DNA of 64,000 bases, from contig BJHT01000003.1 in NCBI GenBank assembly GCA_014193395.1, forward strand, positions 1 to 64,000. Reading direction: 5' to 3'. Source of the DNA: Verrucomicrobiota bacterium (GTDB lineage Bacteria > Verrucomicrobiota > Verrucomicrobiia > Limisphaerales > BJHT01). This document shows positions 27,406-37,142 of the stretch, one piece after another. Under the pieces are notes generated by a model. That model was not told the DNA's origin. It did not search any database and saw nothing but the letters and a program-made list of their open reading frames with translations. The translations under genes and the position numbers were made by a program. Each line of letters starts with the position of its first letter. Within the stretch, counting starts at the first letter, position 1.

Positions 27406-30329
27406 GCAACCAACAAACCAAAACCACGGTAATTATCACCTTCACGGCGGCCCTGCTCCTCTTACCCTGGGCAGCATCGGCCGCCGACAAGCAGTCAGCG
27501 GCAAAGCCAGCGCCGTCCATCGAACTCGGCGCACCCTTTGCCGACAACGCCATCCTGCAACGGGAGAAGGAGCTTCCCGTCTGGGGTTGGAGCAAGCCGG
27601 GCACGACAGTCACAGTGGAGTTTGCCGGACAAAAGGAATCCGCCAAGGCCGGCGCGGACGGCCGGTGGATGCTCAAGCTCAAGCCGCTCAAGGCCAGCGC
27701 CGCGCCCGCTGAGATGGTGATTCAGGAGTCAGGAGACGGTAGTCAGGGGGCTGGGAAGCGCGTGGTTCTCAGGAATATCCTGGTTGGCGAGGTATGGCAT
27801 GCCAGCGGTCAGTCCAATATGGAATGGGTAGCCGGTAGTTCACTCTGCTCCGGCCTGGCGCAGGAGCTTGCGAAGGCGAAGGACGAGGTGCCGATCCGGG
27901 AGTTGCGAACCGATACGGTGTCGGCGCTCTACCCGCAGAAAAGAGGGACTTCGGAGGCGGGATGGAAAACCAGCCGCGCGGCCGGCGGCTTCTCGGCGCT
28001 GGCGCTCGCCTTTGCCCATGAGCTTCACAAGGAGTTGCAGGTGCCGGTCGGCATCCTGCTCACTTCTCATAGCAATACGCGCATCGAGGCGTTCACGGAA
28101 CGCAAGGCCATCGAGTCCCATCCGGCGCTCAAGGTGGATGCCGACCTGATTCATGACGGCGATGCCGGAACGGAGCAGGGCCGCGCCGCGTTTGAAAAAT
28201 ACTACCGGGATTTGGAAGCGTGGCAGAAGGCGTCGGCGGCGCTGGGCTTCCCGGTCGAAAAGCCGCTGAAGCGACCGGAACTGCCGGGAATTGCCGGTCA
28301 GTGGCGCGGGCCGTCACAGTTTTTCAACGGCAAGATAGCGCCGGTCGTTCCCTACGCCATCCGCGGGTCGCTGTGGTGTCAGGGAGAGTCCAATGCCGGC
28401 GACGGACGGATTTACGCCGCGCGGATGGAAGCGCTTGTCCGCGGCTGGCGCGAGGCGTGGGGAATGCCGGAAATGCCGTTCTATTTTACCCAAATGCAGA
28501 ACTACGGCGCGGCGGATTCCACCGAAGTCGGACTCGCTGATGTACGGCAGTCGCAGCATCTGTTCTTTATGAACAACCGCAGCCATGTCGGGATGGTGGT
28601 TCAGACAGATCTCAACCCTGCGGCTCCGGGAAACATTCACTACCAAAACAAGCTTCACCCCGGAATGCGGATGGCGCGGTGGGCACTGGCCAAAGACTAC
28701 GGGCGACAAATCGCCTATACCGGTCCGATCTACGAGAGATACACTATTGCAGGGAACAAGGCGGTAGTCTCGTTCGACAAGAGCAGTCTCTTCGGCGGAC
28801 TGATGGTGGGCAGCAAGGGTCTCGAAAAGGATTTGAAGGAACCCGGCAAGTTTGTCGAACCAGCCCGGCCGACGCCCGGCGCGAAACTCAATCACTTCCG
28901 GCTGTGCGGCAAAGATCGGAAGTGGCATGCTGCGGAAGCCGTGATCGTCGGGGACACCGTGGTCGTGACCTCGAAGGACGTGCCCCAGCCGGTCGGCGTG
29001 CAATACGCCCACAGCGCGGCCCCGCAGAACGCGAACCTTTACAATCAGGCCGGCCTTCCGGCCACGCCCTTCGCCGCGGTCGATGGCAAGCTCATTTTCG
29101 AGGAAGACGACTTGGAGAAAGCTGCGGCGCTGAAGGCGAGATATGCCCAATACACCGATCCGGACCACTCGGTCTTCACCGTCGCGGCATCTTATCGCGA
29201 TGGCGTCATCATTCAGCGCGATCAGCCGATTCCCGTGTGGGGTTTCGCCAACAAAGGCGTGACGGTGACCGTGACCCTCGGCGGTGTCACTCGATCCACC
29301 GTGGCCGACGCGCGGCAACAGTGGTCAGTTTCCTTCCCGGCTCTGAAAGCTTCCACCCAACCAATCACTCTCGTCGTGAAAGCGAGCCATGGTCACAACA
29401 AGACAGTTCAAAATATTCTCGTCGGTGATGTCTGGTTCCTGACGGGCAGCACGCTCCTCACATCTGAACCGGCCTATGACCGCCGCGACAAACAGGCCGC
29501 TGCTCCCGAAGCCATGCCGCTGGTGCGCGAGTTCAGGCGGAGAACCGCTGCCAGTTCAAACCCCATCCCACGCAAGCGCGGCTTCGAGGTCGGCGGCGGC
29601 AGATACCAGACCTTCTGGCAGACCGCGGATTTCAAGTCTGCCGACGACTGCGTCACCCTGTTCGCCTACGAATTCGCCAAGGCGCTTAACCGCCCCGGCA
29701 TTCCGCAGGGGTTTGTAACCATGTCCTCCGGCGGACGCGACCAGATGGCATCGCCGCTGTCGTGGACAGCCTTCGCCGGGCTCAAGGATGTCGCCCAGCC
29801 GGCGTTGCGCGCGCGCGTAGATGCCTTGCGCCTTCAAGACCCCGGCTCCGAGATTTCCAGAAAGGCCACGGCCGAGTATGTGAAGACCTTGAAAGCAGAG
29901 GTGGCAACGGTCGCTGACATGGCGAGGCAGGGCGCGGACATGTCCGGAGCGCCACTGCAATTGACACCGTTTCCGGAGCCTGGGCGGGACGGCGCGGTCA
30001 AGCCCGATACTGTCCCCACTCTGGCCTACAACTGGTGTGTCAGCCCGTTCACGCCGATGGGCGTGGCCGGGGTGATCTGGGTGCCCGGCAAAGACAACCT
30101 CGGCTACGCGCCCGCAGCAGACTACTCCGCCGAACTGGAACTCTACGCCCGCAGCCTGCCGGCTACTTACGGGATGGACAAGGTGCCCTTTCTCTATGCT
30201 CAGCCCTCGGCCAAGCTAGTTCCGGGAATCACCGCGCCTTCGATTCAGAACGGCAAGTCGGTGACTTTCGACGCGTGGCCGAAGAGTCTCAAAACCATCG
30301 CGGCTGAACTGGCGAAAGCAGCTAAGTGA
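27402..30329 (+). CDS. Tandem-domain SASA-type sialate O-acetylesterase-like protein
   Basis: N-half: FADNAILQREKELPVWGW...VLRNILVGEVWHASGQSNMEW; C-half repeats the layout: YRDGVIIQRDQPIPVWGF...VQNILVGDVWFLTGSTLLTSEP. ATGA overlap with upstream gene. Confidence 0.85.
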   Translation: MSNQQTKTTVIITFTAALLLLPWAASAADKQSAAKPAPSIELGAPFADNAILQREKELPVWGWSKPGTTVTVEFAGQKESAKAGADGRWMLKLKPLKASAAPAEMVIQESGDGSQGAGKRVVLRNILVGEVWHASGQSNMEWVAGSSLCSGLAQELAKAKDEVPIRELRTDTVSALYPQKRGTSEAGWKTSRAAGGFSALALAFAHELHKELQVPVGILLTSHSNTRIEAFTERKAIESHPALKVDADLIHDGDAGTEQGRAAFEKYYRDLEAWQKASAALGFPVEKPLKRPELPGIAGQWRGPSQFFNGKIAPVVPYAIRGSLWCQGESNAGDGRIYAARMEALVRGWREAWGMPEMPFYFTQMQNYGAADSTEVGLADVRQSQHLFFMNNRSHVGMVVQTDLNPAAPGNIHYQNKLHPGMRMARWALAKDYGRQIAYTGPIYERYTIAGNKAVVSFDKSSLFGGLMVGSKGLEKDLKEPGKFVEPARPTPGAKLNHFRLCGKDRKWHAAEAVIVGDTVVVTSKDVPQPVGVQYAHSAAPQNANLYNQAGLPATPFAAVDGKLIFEEDDLEKAAALKARYAQYTDPDHSVFTVAASYRDGVIIQRDQPIPVWGFANKGVTVTVTLGGVTRSTVADARQQWSVSFPALKASTQPITLVVKASHGHNKTVQNILVGDVWFLTGSTLLTSEPAYDRRDKQAAAPEAMPLVREFRRRTAASSNPIPRKRGFEVGGGRYQTFWQTADFKSADDCVTLFAYEFAKALNRPGIPQGFVTMSSGGRDQMASPLSWTAFAGLKDVAQPALRARVDALRLQDPGSEISRKATAEYVKTLKAEVATVADMARQGADMSGAPLQLTPFPEPGRDGAVKPDTVPTLAYNWCVSPFTPMGVAGVIWVPGKDNLGYAPAADYSAELELYARSLPATYGMDKVPFLYAQPSAKLVPGITAPSIQNGKSVTFDAWPKSLKTIAAELAKAAK

Positions 30330-30357
30330 GCAGCCATCGAATAGACTCCGGAGATGA

Positions 30358-30543
30358 GAAACACAGTCGCCCGGACCGCCCCGACTCACCCTGAACGTGA
30401 AGCCAGATGAGGAATATGGAGTGCTCCCCTCCAGTGAGAGGCATGTTTCCACCACGAGGAACGGCGTGAAGTTCGACGTGCATTATCCGCGCACTACCAG
30501 TCTGGCAATTTATTCGATTGAGGTATTGGTTATTAATTGTTGA
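30358..30543 (+). pseudogene. Protein-like ORF remnant without an ATG; family unknown
   Basis: Frame reads ...PPRLTLNVKPDEEYGVLPSSERHVSTTRNGVKFDVHYPRTTSLAIYSIEVLVINC*, with beta-rich coding-like composition between two intact genes. Confidence 0.35.
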
Positions 30544-30563
30544 GCTAAACAAGATAGAAACAT

Positions 30564-31859
30564 ATGTCAGCCAGACAATTCAGCATCATCATGTCGGTGG
30601 CCCTCCTGGCCGTATCCAGTTCCGCCACGTTCGCCGCCAACAAACCCCTCAAGGTATTCATCCTCGTCGGGCAATCCAACATGCAGGGACAGGCTAAAGT
30701 TACGACACTGGCCGGTCTGGCAATGGACCCAGAAACCAAGCCGCTGCATGACAAACTGGTGGACGAGAACGGCAAGCCCCGGGTACTCGAGAACGTGTAC
30801 ATTGCCGCCTTCAGCGGGGATGGTGGGAACAAAGGCAAGCCCATATCCAACACCGAGAAGCATGGCAAACTGACCGTGGGCTACGGCGGCAATACTGAGG
30901 ATGCAGAGAAACTTGGTCCGGAACTGGGGTTTGGCGTGACCATGTATGAAAACCTGAAGGAGCCAATACTGCTCATCAAGACGTCATGGGGTGGAAAGAG
31001 CCTGCTGGTAGATTTCCGGCCGCCTAGCGCCGGAACCGCTCCGTTGCCGGCCGACAAGGTCGAAAAACTGAAGGCGGAAAACAAGCTGGAAGAGGAGTTG
31101 ACCGTCCAGAAGGAGAAGAGCGGACGCTACTATCGGATGATGGTGGAGCATGTGAAAAAGGTGTTGGCAGATCCGCGCAAGTATTGCCCGGCATACGACC
31201 CGAAGGCGGGGTACGAGATTGCCGGGTTCGCCTGGTTCCAGGGCTTCAATGACCTGGTCGGGCCTTATCCGCCGATCGATCCAAACGGTGGCAGGAAGGC
31301 GGGCAAGGACTATTCGGAATACGGCCGACTCCTGGCGGGTTTTATTCGGGACGTCCGCAAGGATCTTTCTGTGCCGAACCTGCCTTTCGCGATCGGGGTT
31401 CTGGGTGTTGGCGGTAAATCACCGGGTGAAAATACCATGCTCTTCCGCAAGGCGATGGCTGCGCCCGCCGGGATGGACGAGTTCAAGGGCACCGTCAAGG
31501 CCGTGAATACGGCCGACTTCTGGGATGAGAAGCTGGGAGAGCTTGACGTTCGAGGCTCTTTGACGAGTCCGAAGGGCGCACGGCACGTGCAGCAAGGTAA
31601 GTACGCCGACCTGCGCAAGAAGCTTGCCCCCCTCCAGGCAGAATACGAAGCGGCCTCCGGAAAAGATGCCAGAGCGAAGCGCGAAGAACTTAAGAAGAAA
31701 ATGACGGACATCATTTATACCCCGGAAGAACAGGAGTACCTGCGCCGCAACAAGTCCAATGCGGGTTACCATTATTTGGGCTCGGCCAAGACCTACAGCC
31801 AAATCGGCAAGGCATTGGCTGAGGCTCTGATTGGTTTGGGAAAAGAGACCCTGAAGTGA
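30564..31859 (+). CDS. SASA-type sialate O-acetylesterase-like protein
   Basis: KVFILVGQSNMQGQ; NAGYHYLGSAKTYSQIGKALAEALI. Confidence 0.85.
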   Translation: MSARQFSIIMSVALLAVSSSATFAANKPLKVFILVGQSNMQGQAKVTTLAGLAMDPETKPLHDKLVDENGKPRVLENVYIAAFSGDGGNKGKPISNTEKHGKLTVGYGGNTEDAEKLGPELGFGVTMYENLKEPILLIKTSWGGKSLLVDFRPPSAGTAPLPADKVEKLKAENKLEEELTVQKEKSGRYYRMMVEHVKKVLADPRKYCPAYDPKAGYEIAGFAWFQGFNDLVGPYPPIDPNGGRKAGKDYSEYGRLLAGFIRDVRKDLSVPNLPFAIGVLGVGGKSPGENTMLFRKAMAAPAGMDEFKGTVKAVNTADFWDEKLGELDVRGSLTSPKGARHVQQGKYADLRKKLAPLQAEYEAASGKDARAKREELKKKMTDIIYTPEEQEYLRRNKSNAGYHYLGSAKTYSQIGKALAEALIGLGKETLK

Positions 31860-31876
31860 CCCGCACAAGCAACACC

Positions 31877-33190
31877 ATGAAAATACTCAGCTACCCCGTC
31901 CTATCCTTGGCAATCACGCTTACTGGTGGCTTTCATCCCTTTATCCCTGCTTTCCTTCTGGTCGTGACGCCGGTGCGCGCGGACGACACGCAATTGGTGA
32001 GTGACTTGCTCGCCAAGGCGGCGAAAGGCGACGCCCGCGCGCAGGCCGATCTGGCCGTTCGCTACCGCGACGGAAAGGGCGTGACCAAGGATGACGCGGA
32101 AGCCATGAAGTGGGCGCATCGCGCGGCGGACAGCGGCAATACGGACGCGATGGATTTTGTCGGCTTCGCGTATCTCCGCGGCGCGGTGGTGAAGCGCAAT
32201 CCGGGCATTGCGTTCGGCTATTTCAAAGCGGCGGCGAATGACTCGGCTCAGGCGGCCTTCAACCTCGGCCAATGCTACTTCGGGGCGCAGGGCACGGAGC
32301 AGGACATCCCGAAGGCGCTGGAGTGGTGGAAAAAAGCGGCGGAGCGCGGACACGGGCGCGCGGCCTCGACTGCAGCGATGGCGTATCGCTCCGGCGAAGG
32401 CGTCGCAGCAGATGCGGTGCTCGCGCGAAAACTGGCCGAACGCGCGGCGGAACTGAATGACCCTTCCGGCCTCATCGTGCTCGGCGAGATGCAATTTCAG
32501 GCCGGCGAACTCGACGCCGCGAAAACCAACTGGACGAAGGCCTCGAAGCTTCACGCGACCAGCGCGACGGGACATCCCGCGCAGCCGTCCGGCAACGCCT
32601 CCGCCCAGCAGGGCGCCGATCTTTTGAAGCTCGCCGACTACCGCCGCCGCAAAAACGAACCCGGCAAATTTGCATTCGTGCAGATGCCGCACATTCACCA
32701 GGGCTACAACAACTGCGGCTCGACCGCGTGCGCCACGTTTGCTCGATTTCAGGGCGGCACCATCGGCGGGTGGGATTTCAAAAAACTCTGCCCGTCGCCG
32801 CTCGGCACCGGTACCGACTGGTGGCACCTGCTCGATGCCTCCGCGAAAATCGGCCAGCGCTGGAAGCTCGTCACCTACACGCCGGACGACGCGGGCTTCG
32901 CCGAAGCCACCACGATGTTGAAGCGCGAACTCGACGCTGGCCGGCCCGTCGTCGTGGACTTCAAATACATCGGCCCGCAATACCCCGGCGGCTCCGCGGG
33001 CCACACGTTGAGCGTGTGCGGCTATCTCGCTGACGAGAACCTTTACATCCTCTGCAATCCCGCCGTCGCCACGCCCGGCCTCCAACTAATCACTGCCGAT
33101 GATTTGAAGAACTTCTGGCGCTCCGACCACTACGGCTCGCGCTCCAAGGGCGTGCTGTCGCGCCCGGCATTCGTCATTGAGACGCGGTGA
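31877..33190 (+). CDS. Sel1-repeat protein with C-terminal C39-like cysteine peptidase domain
   Basis: Sel1-like repeats (DARAQADLAVRYRDGKGVTKDDAEAMKWAHRAADSGNTDAM...); C-terminal MPHIHQGYNNCGSTACATFARFQGG and GSAGHTLSVCGY fit a Cys/His papain-like site. Confidence 0.75.
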   Translation: MKILSYPVLSLAITLTGGFHPFIPAFLLVVTPVRADDTQLVSDLLAKAAKGDARAQADLAVRYRDGKGVTKDDAEAMKWAHRAADSGNTDAMDFVGFAYLRGAVVKRNPGIAFGYFKAAANDSAQAAFNLGQCYFGAQGTEQDIPKALEWWKKAAERGHGRAASTAAMAYRSGEGVAADAVLARKLAERAAELNDPSGLIVLGEMQFQAGELDAAKTNWTKASKLHATSATGHPAQPSGNASAQQGADLLKLADYRRRKNEPGKFAFVQMPHIHQGYNNCGSTACATFARFQGGTIGGWDFKKLCPSPLGTGTDWWHLLDASAKIGQRWKLVTYTPDDAGFAEATTMLKRELDAGRPVVVDFKYIGPQYPGGSAGHTLSVCGYLADENLYILCNPAVATPGLQLITADDLKNFWRSDHYGSRSKGVLSRPAFVIETR

Positions 33191-33247
33191 TTGTGACGTC
33201 AGGCTCCCATCACGCATGTGCAGCCCATCACTCATTCCACGGGAACA

Positions 33248-35758
33248 ATGACAAAGCCCACCGCCGCTTTCCTATGCCTCGCTGCGCTCATCTGCGGGGC
33301 GGAATCGCTTTTTGCGCAGCCGCAGAACGCCTACCGCATCACGCCGACGGCGGCGGCGTTGCTCGAGAGCCACTGTTCCTCCTGCCACGGCGAGGACAGC
33401 CAGAAAGGAGACGTGCGTTTTGACAAACTCGGTGCGATGCCGCTCGCGGAGCGGCTGTCTTTGCTGAACCGGATGCAGGAGCAGGCTTACCTCGGCTTCA
33501 TGCCGCCGAAGAGCCGCAAGTCGCAGCCCACGGCGGCGGAGCGGAAGGCCTTGCTGGATTGGATTGGCGGCGAGTTGCGCGTCCACAATGCCTCGACGCT
33601 GGAGGACAAGCTGCGTCTCCCGGCCTACGGGAACTACGTGGACCACGACCGGCTGTTCAGCGGCGAGATTACGGACGCGCCTTACACGCCCGCGCGGCGG
33701 TGGCTGGTGAGTCCGCAGATTTTCTCGCAGCGGGCGAACGATATTTTCGGGCCGATGGGGTTCGGACGTCCGCAGCAGCTCTACGGCGTGGCGAATCCCT
33801 TCGTGCTGCCGGAGGGGGCAGGCGTTCGCTATTACGACAACGACTCGCTCGATGGCGGCACGCTGCTGGTGATGCTCGCGAACGCGGACTGGATTTCGCG
33901 GAAGCAGGTGCTCGGCGCGCGCGTGAAGAACGGCGAGTTGAAGGCCGAGGATTTGCCGAACAAGCAGGACCGCTGGGTGCCGAAAAGTTATCCGGCGGCG
34001 TTCGATGCGATCGTGCTGAAAAAATCCGCGCCAACGGATGCGGAAATCACCGACGCGGTGCGGGCGCAATTTACCAGCGTGCTGCAACGCGCGCCGAGCG
34101 AGGCGGAGCTGGCGAAGTATGCGAAGCTTACGCGCGACGCCATCGCGATTGGCGGCAACACGGAAGGGCTGCGGCAGATGCTGCTGTCGGTGCTGCTCGA
34201 GTCGGAGTTTCTCTACCGCCTAGAGTTCGGCGCGGGCCCGGCCGACGCGCATGGGAGGAAGATGCTTGCACCCCGCGAGGGAGCCTACGCGATTTCCTAC
34301 GCGCTCGGCGACCGCGGGCCGGATGCGAAGTTGCTCGAAGCCGCCGAGCGGGGACGGCTCTCGACGCGTGAGGACTACAAACGCGAGGCGCTGCGCCTGC
34401 TCGACGACAAAACCTACTACGCAGGTAAGATCGATCCCGCCCTCGACGGGAAAAACATGCAGGCCCAAGTGACCTCGCACCCGCGCATCAACCGCTTCTT
34501 CCGCGAGTTCTTCGGCTACCCGATGGCGACGCGCGTTTTCAAAGACCCGGAGCGCGGCCTCGGCATCTACCAAAATCCCGACCGCGGCACGGCGGGGACT
34601 CCCGGCTTCCTCGTGAACGAAGCCGACCGTGTGGTGGATCACATCCTGCAAAGGGACCGCGATGTTTTCGCCACGCTGCTCACCACTGACGAGTTCATCG
34701 TCTATTACAACAGGACTCCCGACGAGGGACGCCGCATCATCGCCGAGTGGAAAAAAATCTGGGCCGCGCTCAAGGACACGAAATGGAAGACCGAGCCAGA
34801 CAAGGTCATGGCGGAAAATCTCCCGCTGCTGATGGCGAGTAAGACTCTCCAGTTCCCCAAGAACGGCCCGCACCAAAAGCGCGAGTTCCTCCGGCACATG
34901 TGGTTTTTCAGCGACTACTTCGACAAAGGCATCACGCCGTTCACCACCATCCCCACCGCGCACGGCTACTACATCAACCACTCGCCCTTTTACAACCTTC
35001 CGCCGACGCCGCTGCGCGGGCGCTATGACGAGGTGGAGCGCGCCAGGTTCAAAGGCCCGGAGCCCGCGGCGTTCTGGGACTACCCGCTGGAGCAGCCGTT
35101 CAAAATCGAACACCGCAAAGGCATCCTCACGCATCCCGCGTGGCTCATCGCGCATTCGCTGAACACGGAAACCGACCCCGTGCGCCGGGGCCGCTGGATT
35201 CGCGAAAAACTCCTCGCGGGCCGCGTGCCAGATGTGCCCATCACGGTGGACGCGAAGGTTCCCGAAGACCACCACAAGACCCTGCGCGAGCGCCTCGATT
35301 CCGTGACTTCCGCGCAGCAGTGCATCAAGTGCCACCAATACATGAACCCGCTCGGACTGCCGTTCGAGCAGTTCGATGATTTTGGCCGCTTCCGCACGCA
35401 GGAGGCGCTGGAGCATCCCGAAAATATCGTGGGCCAAACGCCCGGTCGGAAAACCGACCTCCCCGTTTACAAAACGCTGCCCGTGAATCCGCGCGGCGCG
35501 CTCGACAGCACCGGCGTGTCCACGCTCGACGGCGAGGTGAAGGACGCCTTCGAACTCATTGACCGCCTCGCGAAATCCCCGCGCGTCCGCCAGTCGTTCA
35601 TCCGCCATGCGTTCCGCTTTTTCATGGGACGAAATGAAATGCTCTCCGACTCGCGCACGCTCATCGAAGCCGACAAAGCCTACGTGCAAAGCGGCGGCAG
35701 CTTCCGCGCCGTCGTCGTCTCGCTGCTCACTTCCGACTCGTTTCTCTACCGAAAATAG
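33248..35758 (+). CDS. DUF1592/DUF1588/DUF1585-type cytochrome c-like protein
   Basis: Two CXXCH motifs (CSSCHGEDSQKG, CIKCHQYMNPLGLPFEQFDDFGRFR); close paralogue of 14714-17188. Confidence 0.85.
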   Translation: MTKPTAAFLCLAALICGAESLFAQPQNAYRITPTAAALLESHCSSCHGEDSQKGDVRFDKLGAMPLAERLSLLNRMQEQAYLGFMPPKSRKSQPTAAERKALLDWIGGELRVHNASTLEDKLRLPAYGNYVDHDRLFSGEITDAPYTPARRWLVSPQIFSQRANDIFGPMGFGRPQQLYGVANPFVLPEGAGVRYYDNDSLDGGTLLVMLANADWISRKQVLGARVKNGELKAEDLPNKQDRWVPKSYPAAFDAIVLKKSAPTDAEITDAVRAQFTSVLQRAPSEAELAKYAKLTRDAIAIGGNTEGLRQMLLSVLLESEFLYRLEFGAGPADAHGRKMLAPREGAYAISYALGDRGPDAKLLEAAERGRLSTREDYKREALRLLDDKTYYAGKIDPALDGKNMQAQVTSHPRINRFFREFFGYPMATRVFKDPERGLGIYQNPDRGTAGTPGFLVNEADRVVDHILQRDRDVFATLLTTDEFIVYYNRTPDEGRRIIAEWKKIWAALKDTKWKTEPDKVMAENLPLLMASKTLQFPKNGPHQKREFLRHMWFFSDYFDKGITPFTTIPTAHGYYINHSPFYNLPPTPLRGRYDEVERARFKGPEPAAFWDYPLEQPFKIEHRKGILTHPAWLIAHSLNTETDPVRRGRWIREKLLAGRVPDVPITVDAKVPEDHHKTLRERLDSVTSAQQCIKCHQYMNPLGLPFEQFDDFGRFRTQEALEHPENIVGQTPGRKTDLPVYKTLPVNPRGALDSTGVSTLDGEVKDAFELIDRLAKSPRVRQSFIRHAFRFFMGRNEMLSDSRTLIEADKAYVQSGGSFRAVVVSLLTSDSFLYRK

Positions 35759-35873
35759 AAGGGGTTGGAATTCTCCGCGAAACCACCGTCCCCCGAAAAA
35801 CCAAGGCATTTTGGGGAGCGAAACCCGCAATTACATTCTCGCAATTCTTCCATGACGTGGAATAACAGCACGG

Positions 35874-37037
35874 ATGATCGCCCGCGACCTAGACGCCGTT
35901 ATCGCTGATTTGCTGACCCGCCATCCGGCAGTCGGCTTGCTTGGGCCCCGGCAGGCAGGGAAGACGACATTGGCGCTGGCGCTGTGCGAGAACCGGCCCT
36001 CGCTGTACCTCGACATGGAGTCGCCGGACGACCGGGCCAAGCTGGCCGAGCCCACGGAGTTTCTGAGCCGACACGAGGACAAGCTGGTGGTGCTCGATGA
36101 GGTGCAGCGGGTGCCGGGGCTGTTCGCGGCATTGCGCGGGGTGATTGACCGCGGGCGGCGTAAGGGGCGGGGCAACGGGCGCTTTTTGCTGCTCGGCTCG
36201 GCGTCGCTCGACCTGCTCCAGCAGTCATCGGAGAGCCTCGCCGGGCGGATCATTTACTCGGAGCTGGGGCCGCTGCACGTCGGCGAGACAGGGCCGGAGA
36301 CGGCGGACCGTTTGTGGGTGCGCGGGGGATTCCCGCCGAGCTTTCTGGCCAAGAACGATGCGGCGTCACTGGAATGGCGGCGGGCATTTATCCGCACGTA
36401 CCTGGAGCGCGACATCCCGCAGCTCGGCCCGCGGGTGCCGACGGAGACGCTGCGGCGTTTCTGGACGATGCTGGCGCATGAGCAGGGTGGCTGCATCAAC
36501 GCGGCAAAACTCGCGGCGGCGCTGGGCGTGAGCGGGCAGACGGTGGGGCGCTATCTCGATCTGCTCTGTGACCTGCTGCTGGTGCGGCGGCTCGCGCCGT
36601 GGGCGGTGAACACCGGGAAGCGGCTCGTGCGTTCGCCGAAGGTGTATGTGCGCGACAGCGGGCTTGTCCACGCGCTGCTCGGGCTGGGCACCGTGGATGA
36701 TCTGCTGGGCCATCCCGTCGCCGGGATGAGCTGGGAAGGCTGGGCGCTGGAGTCGCTGCTTGCGGTGGCTCCGGCGGGGAGCGAGGCGTTCTTCTACCGC
36801 ACCGGCGCGGGCGCGGAGGTGGACTTGGTGCTGGAGCTCAAGCCGGGGCGTCGCTGGGTGTTTGAGTTCAAAAGGAGCAAGGCTCCCGTGTTGGCGCGCG
36901 GTTTCCACGAAGCCTGCAAAGACCTCGCACCGGAGAAAAAGTTCCTGGTTTTTCCGGGCGCGGAAGGTTTCCCGATGGGAAACGGCGTGGAGGCGATGGG
37001 ACTGCCAGCGGCGATGGAGCTGGTACGGCAGGCATGA
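35874..37037 (+). CDS. AAA ATPase with DUF4143-like C-terminus
   Basis: Walker A GPRQAGKTTL, Walker B-like KLVVLDEVQRVPGL, RTYLERDIPQLG, C-terminal VDLVLELKPGRRWVFEFKRSKAP. Confidence 0.85.
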   Translation: MIARDLDAVIADLLTRHPAVGLLGPRQAGKTTLALALCENRPSLYLDMESPDDRAKLAEPTEFLSRHEDKLVVLDEVQRVPGLFAALRGVIDRGRRKGRGNGRFLLLGSASLDLLQQSSESLAGRIIYSELGPLHVGETGPETADRLWVRGGFPPSFLAKNDAASLEWRRAFIRTYLERDIPQLGPRVPTETLRRFWTMLAHEQGGCINAAKLAAALGVSGQTVGRYLDLLCDLLLVRRLAPWAVNTGKRLVRSPKVYVRDSGLVHALLGLGTVDDLLGHPVAGMSWEGWALESLLAVAPAGSEAFFYRTGAGAEVDLVLELKPGRRWVFEFKRSKAPVLARGFHEACKDLAPEKKFLVFPGAEGFPMGNGVEAMGLPAAMELVRQA

Positions 37038-37142
37038 CCGCAACCCGGGCAGGCACCCGAAGGAAATGGCCTGTTTTGCAGACTACGCGCCCCCCGAGGG
37101 AAATGACCGTGCAAAATCCGCCCGGCTGCAATACACACTCCC

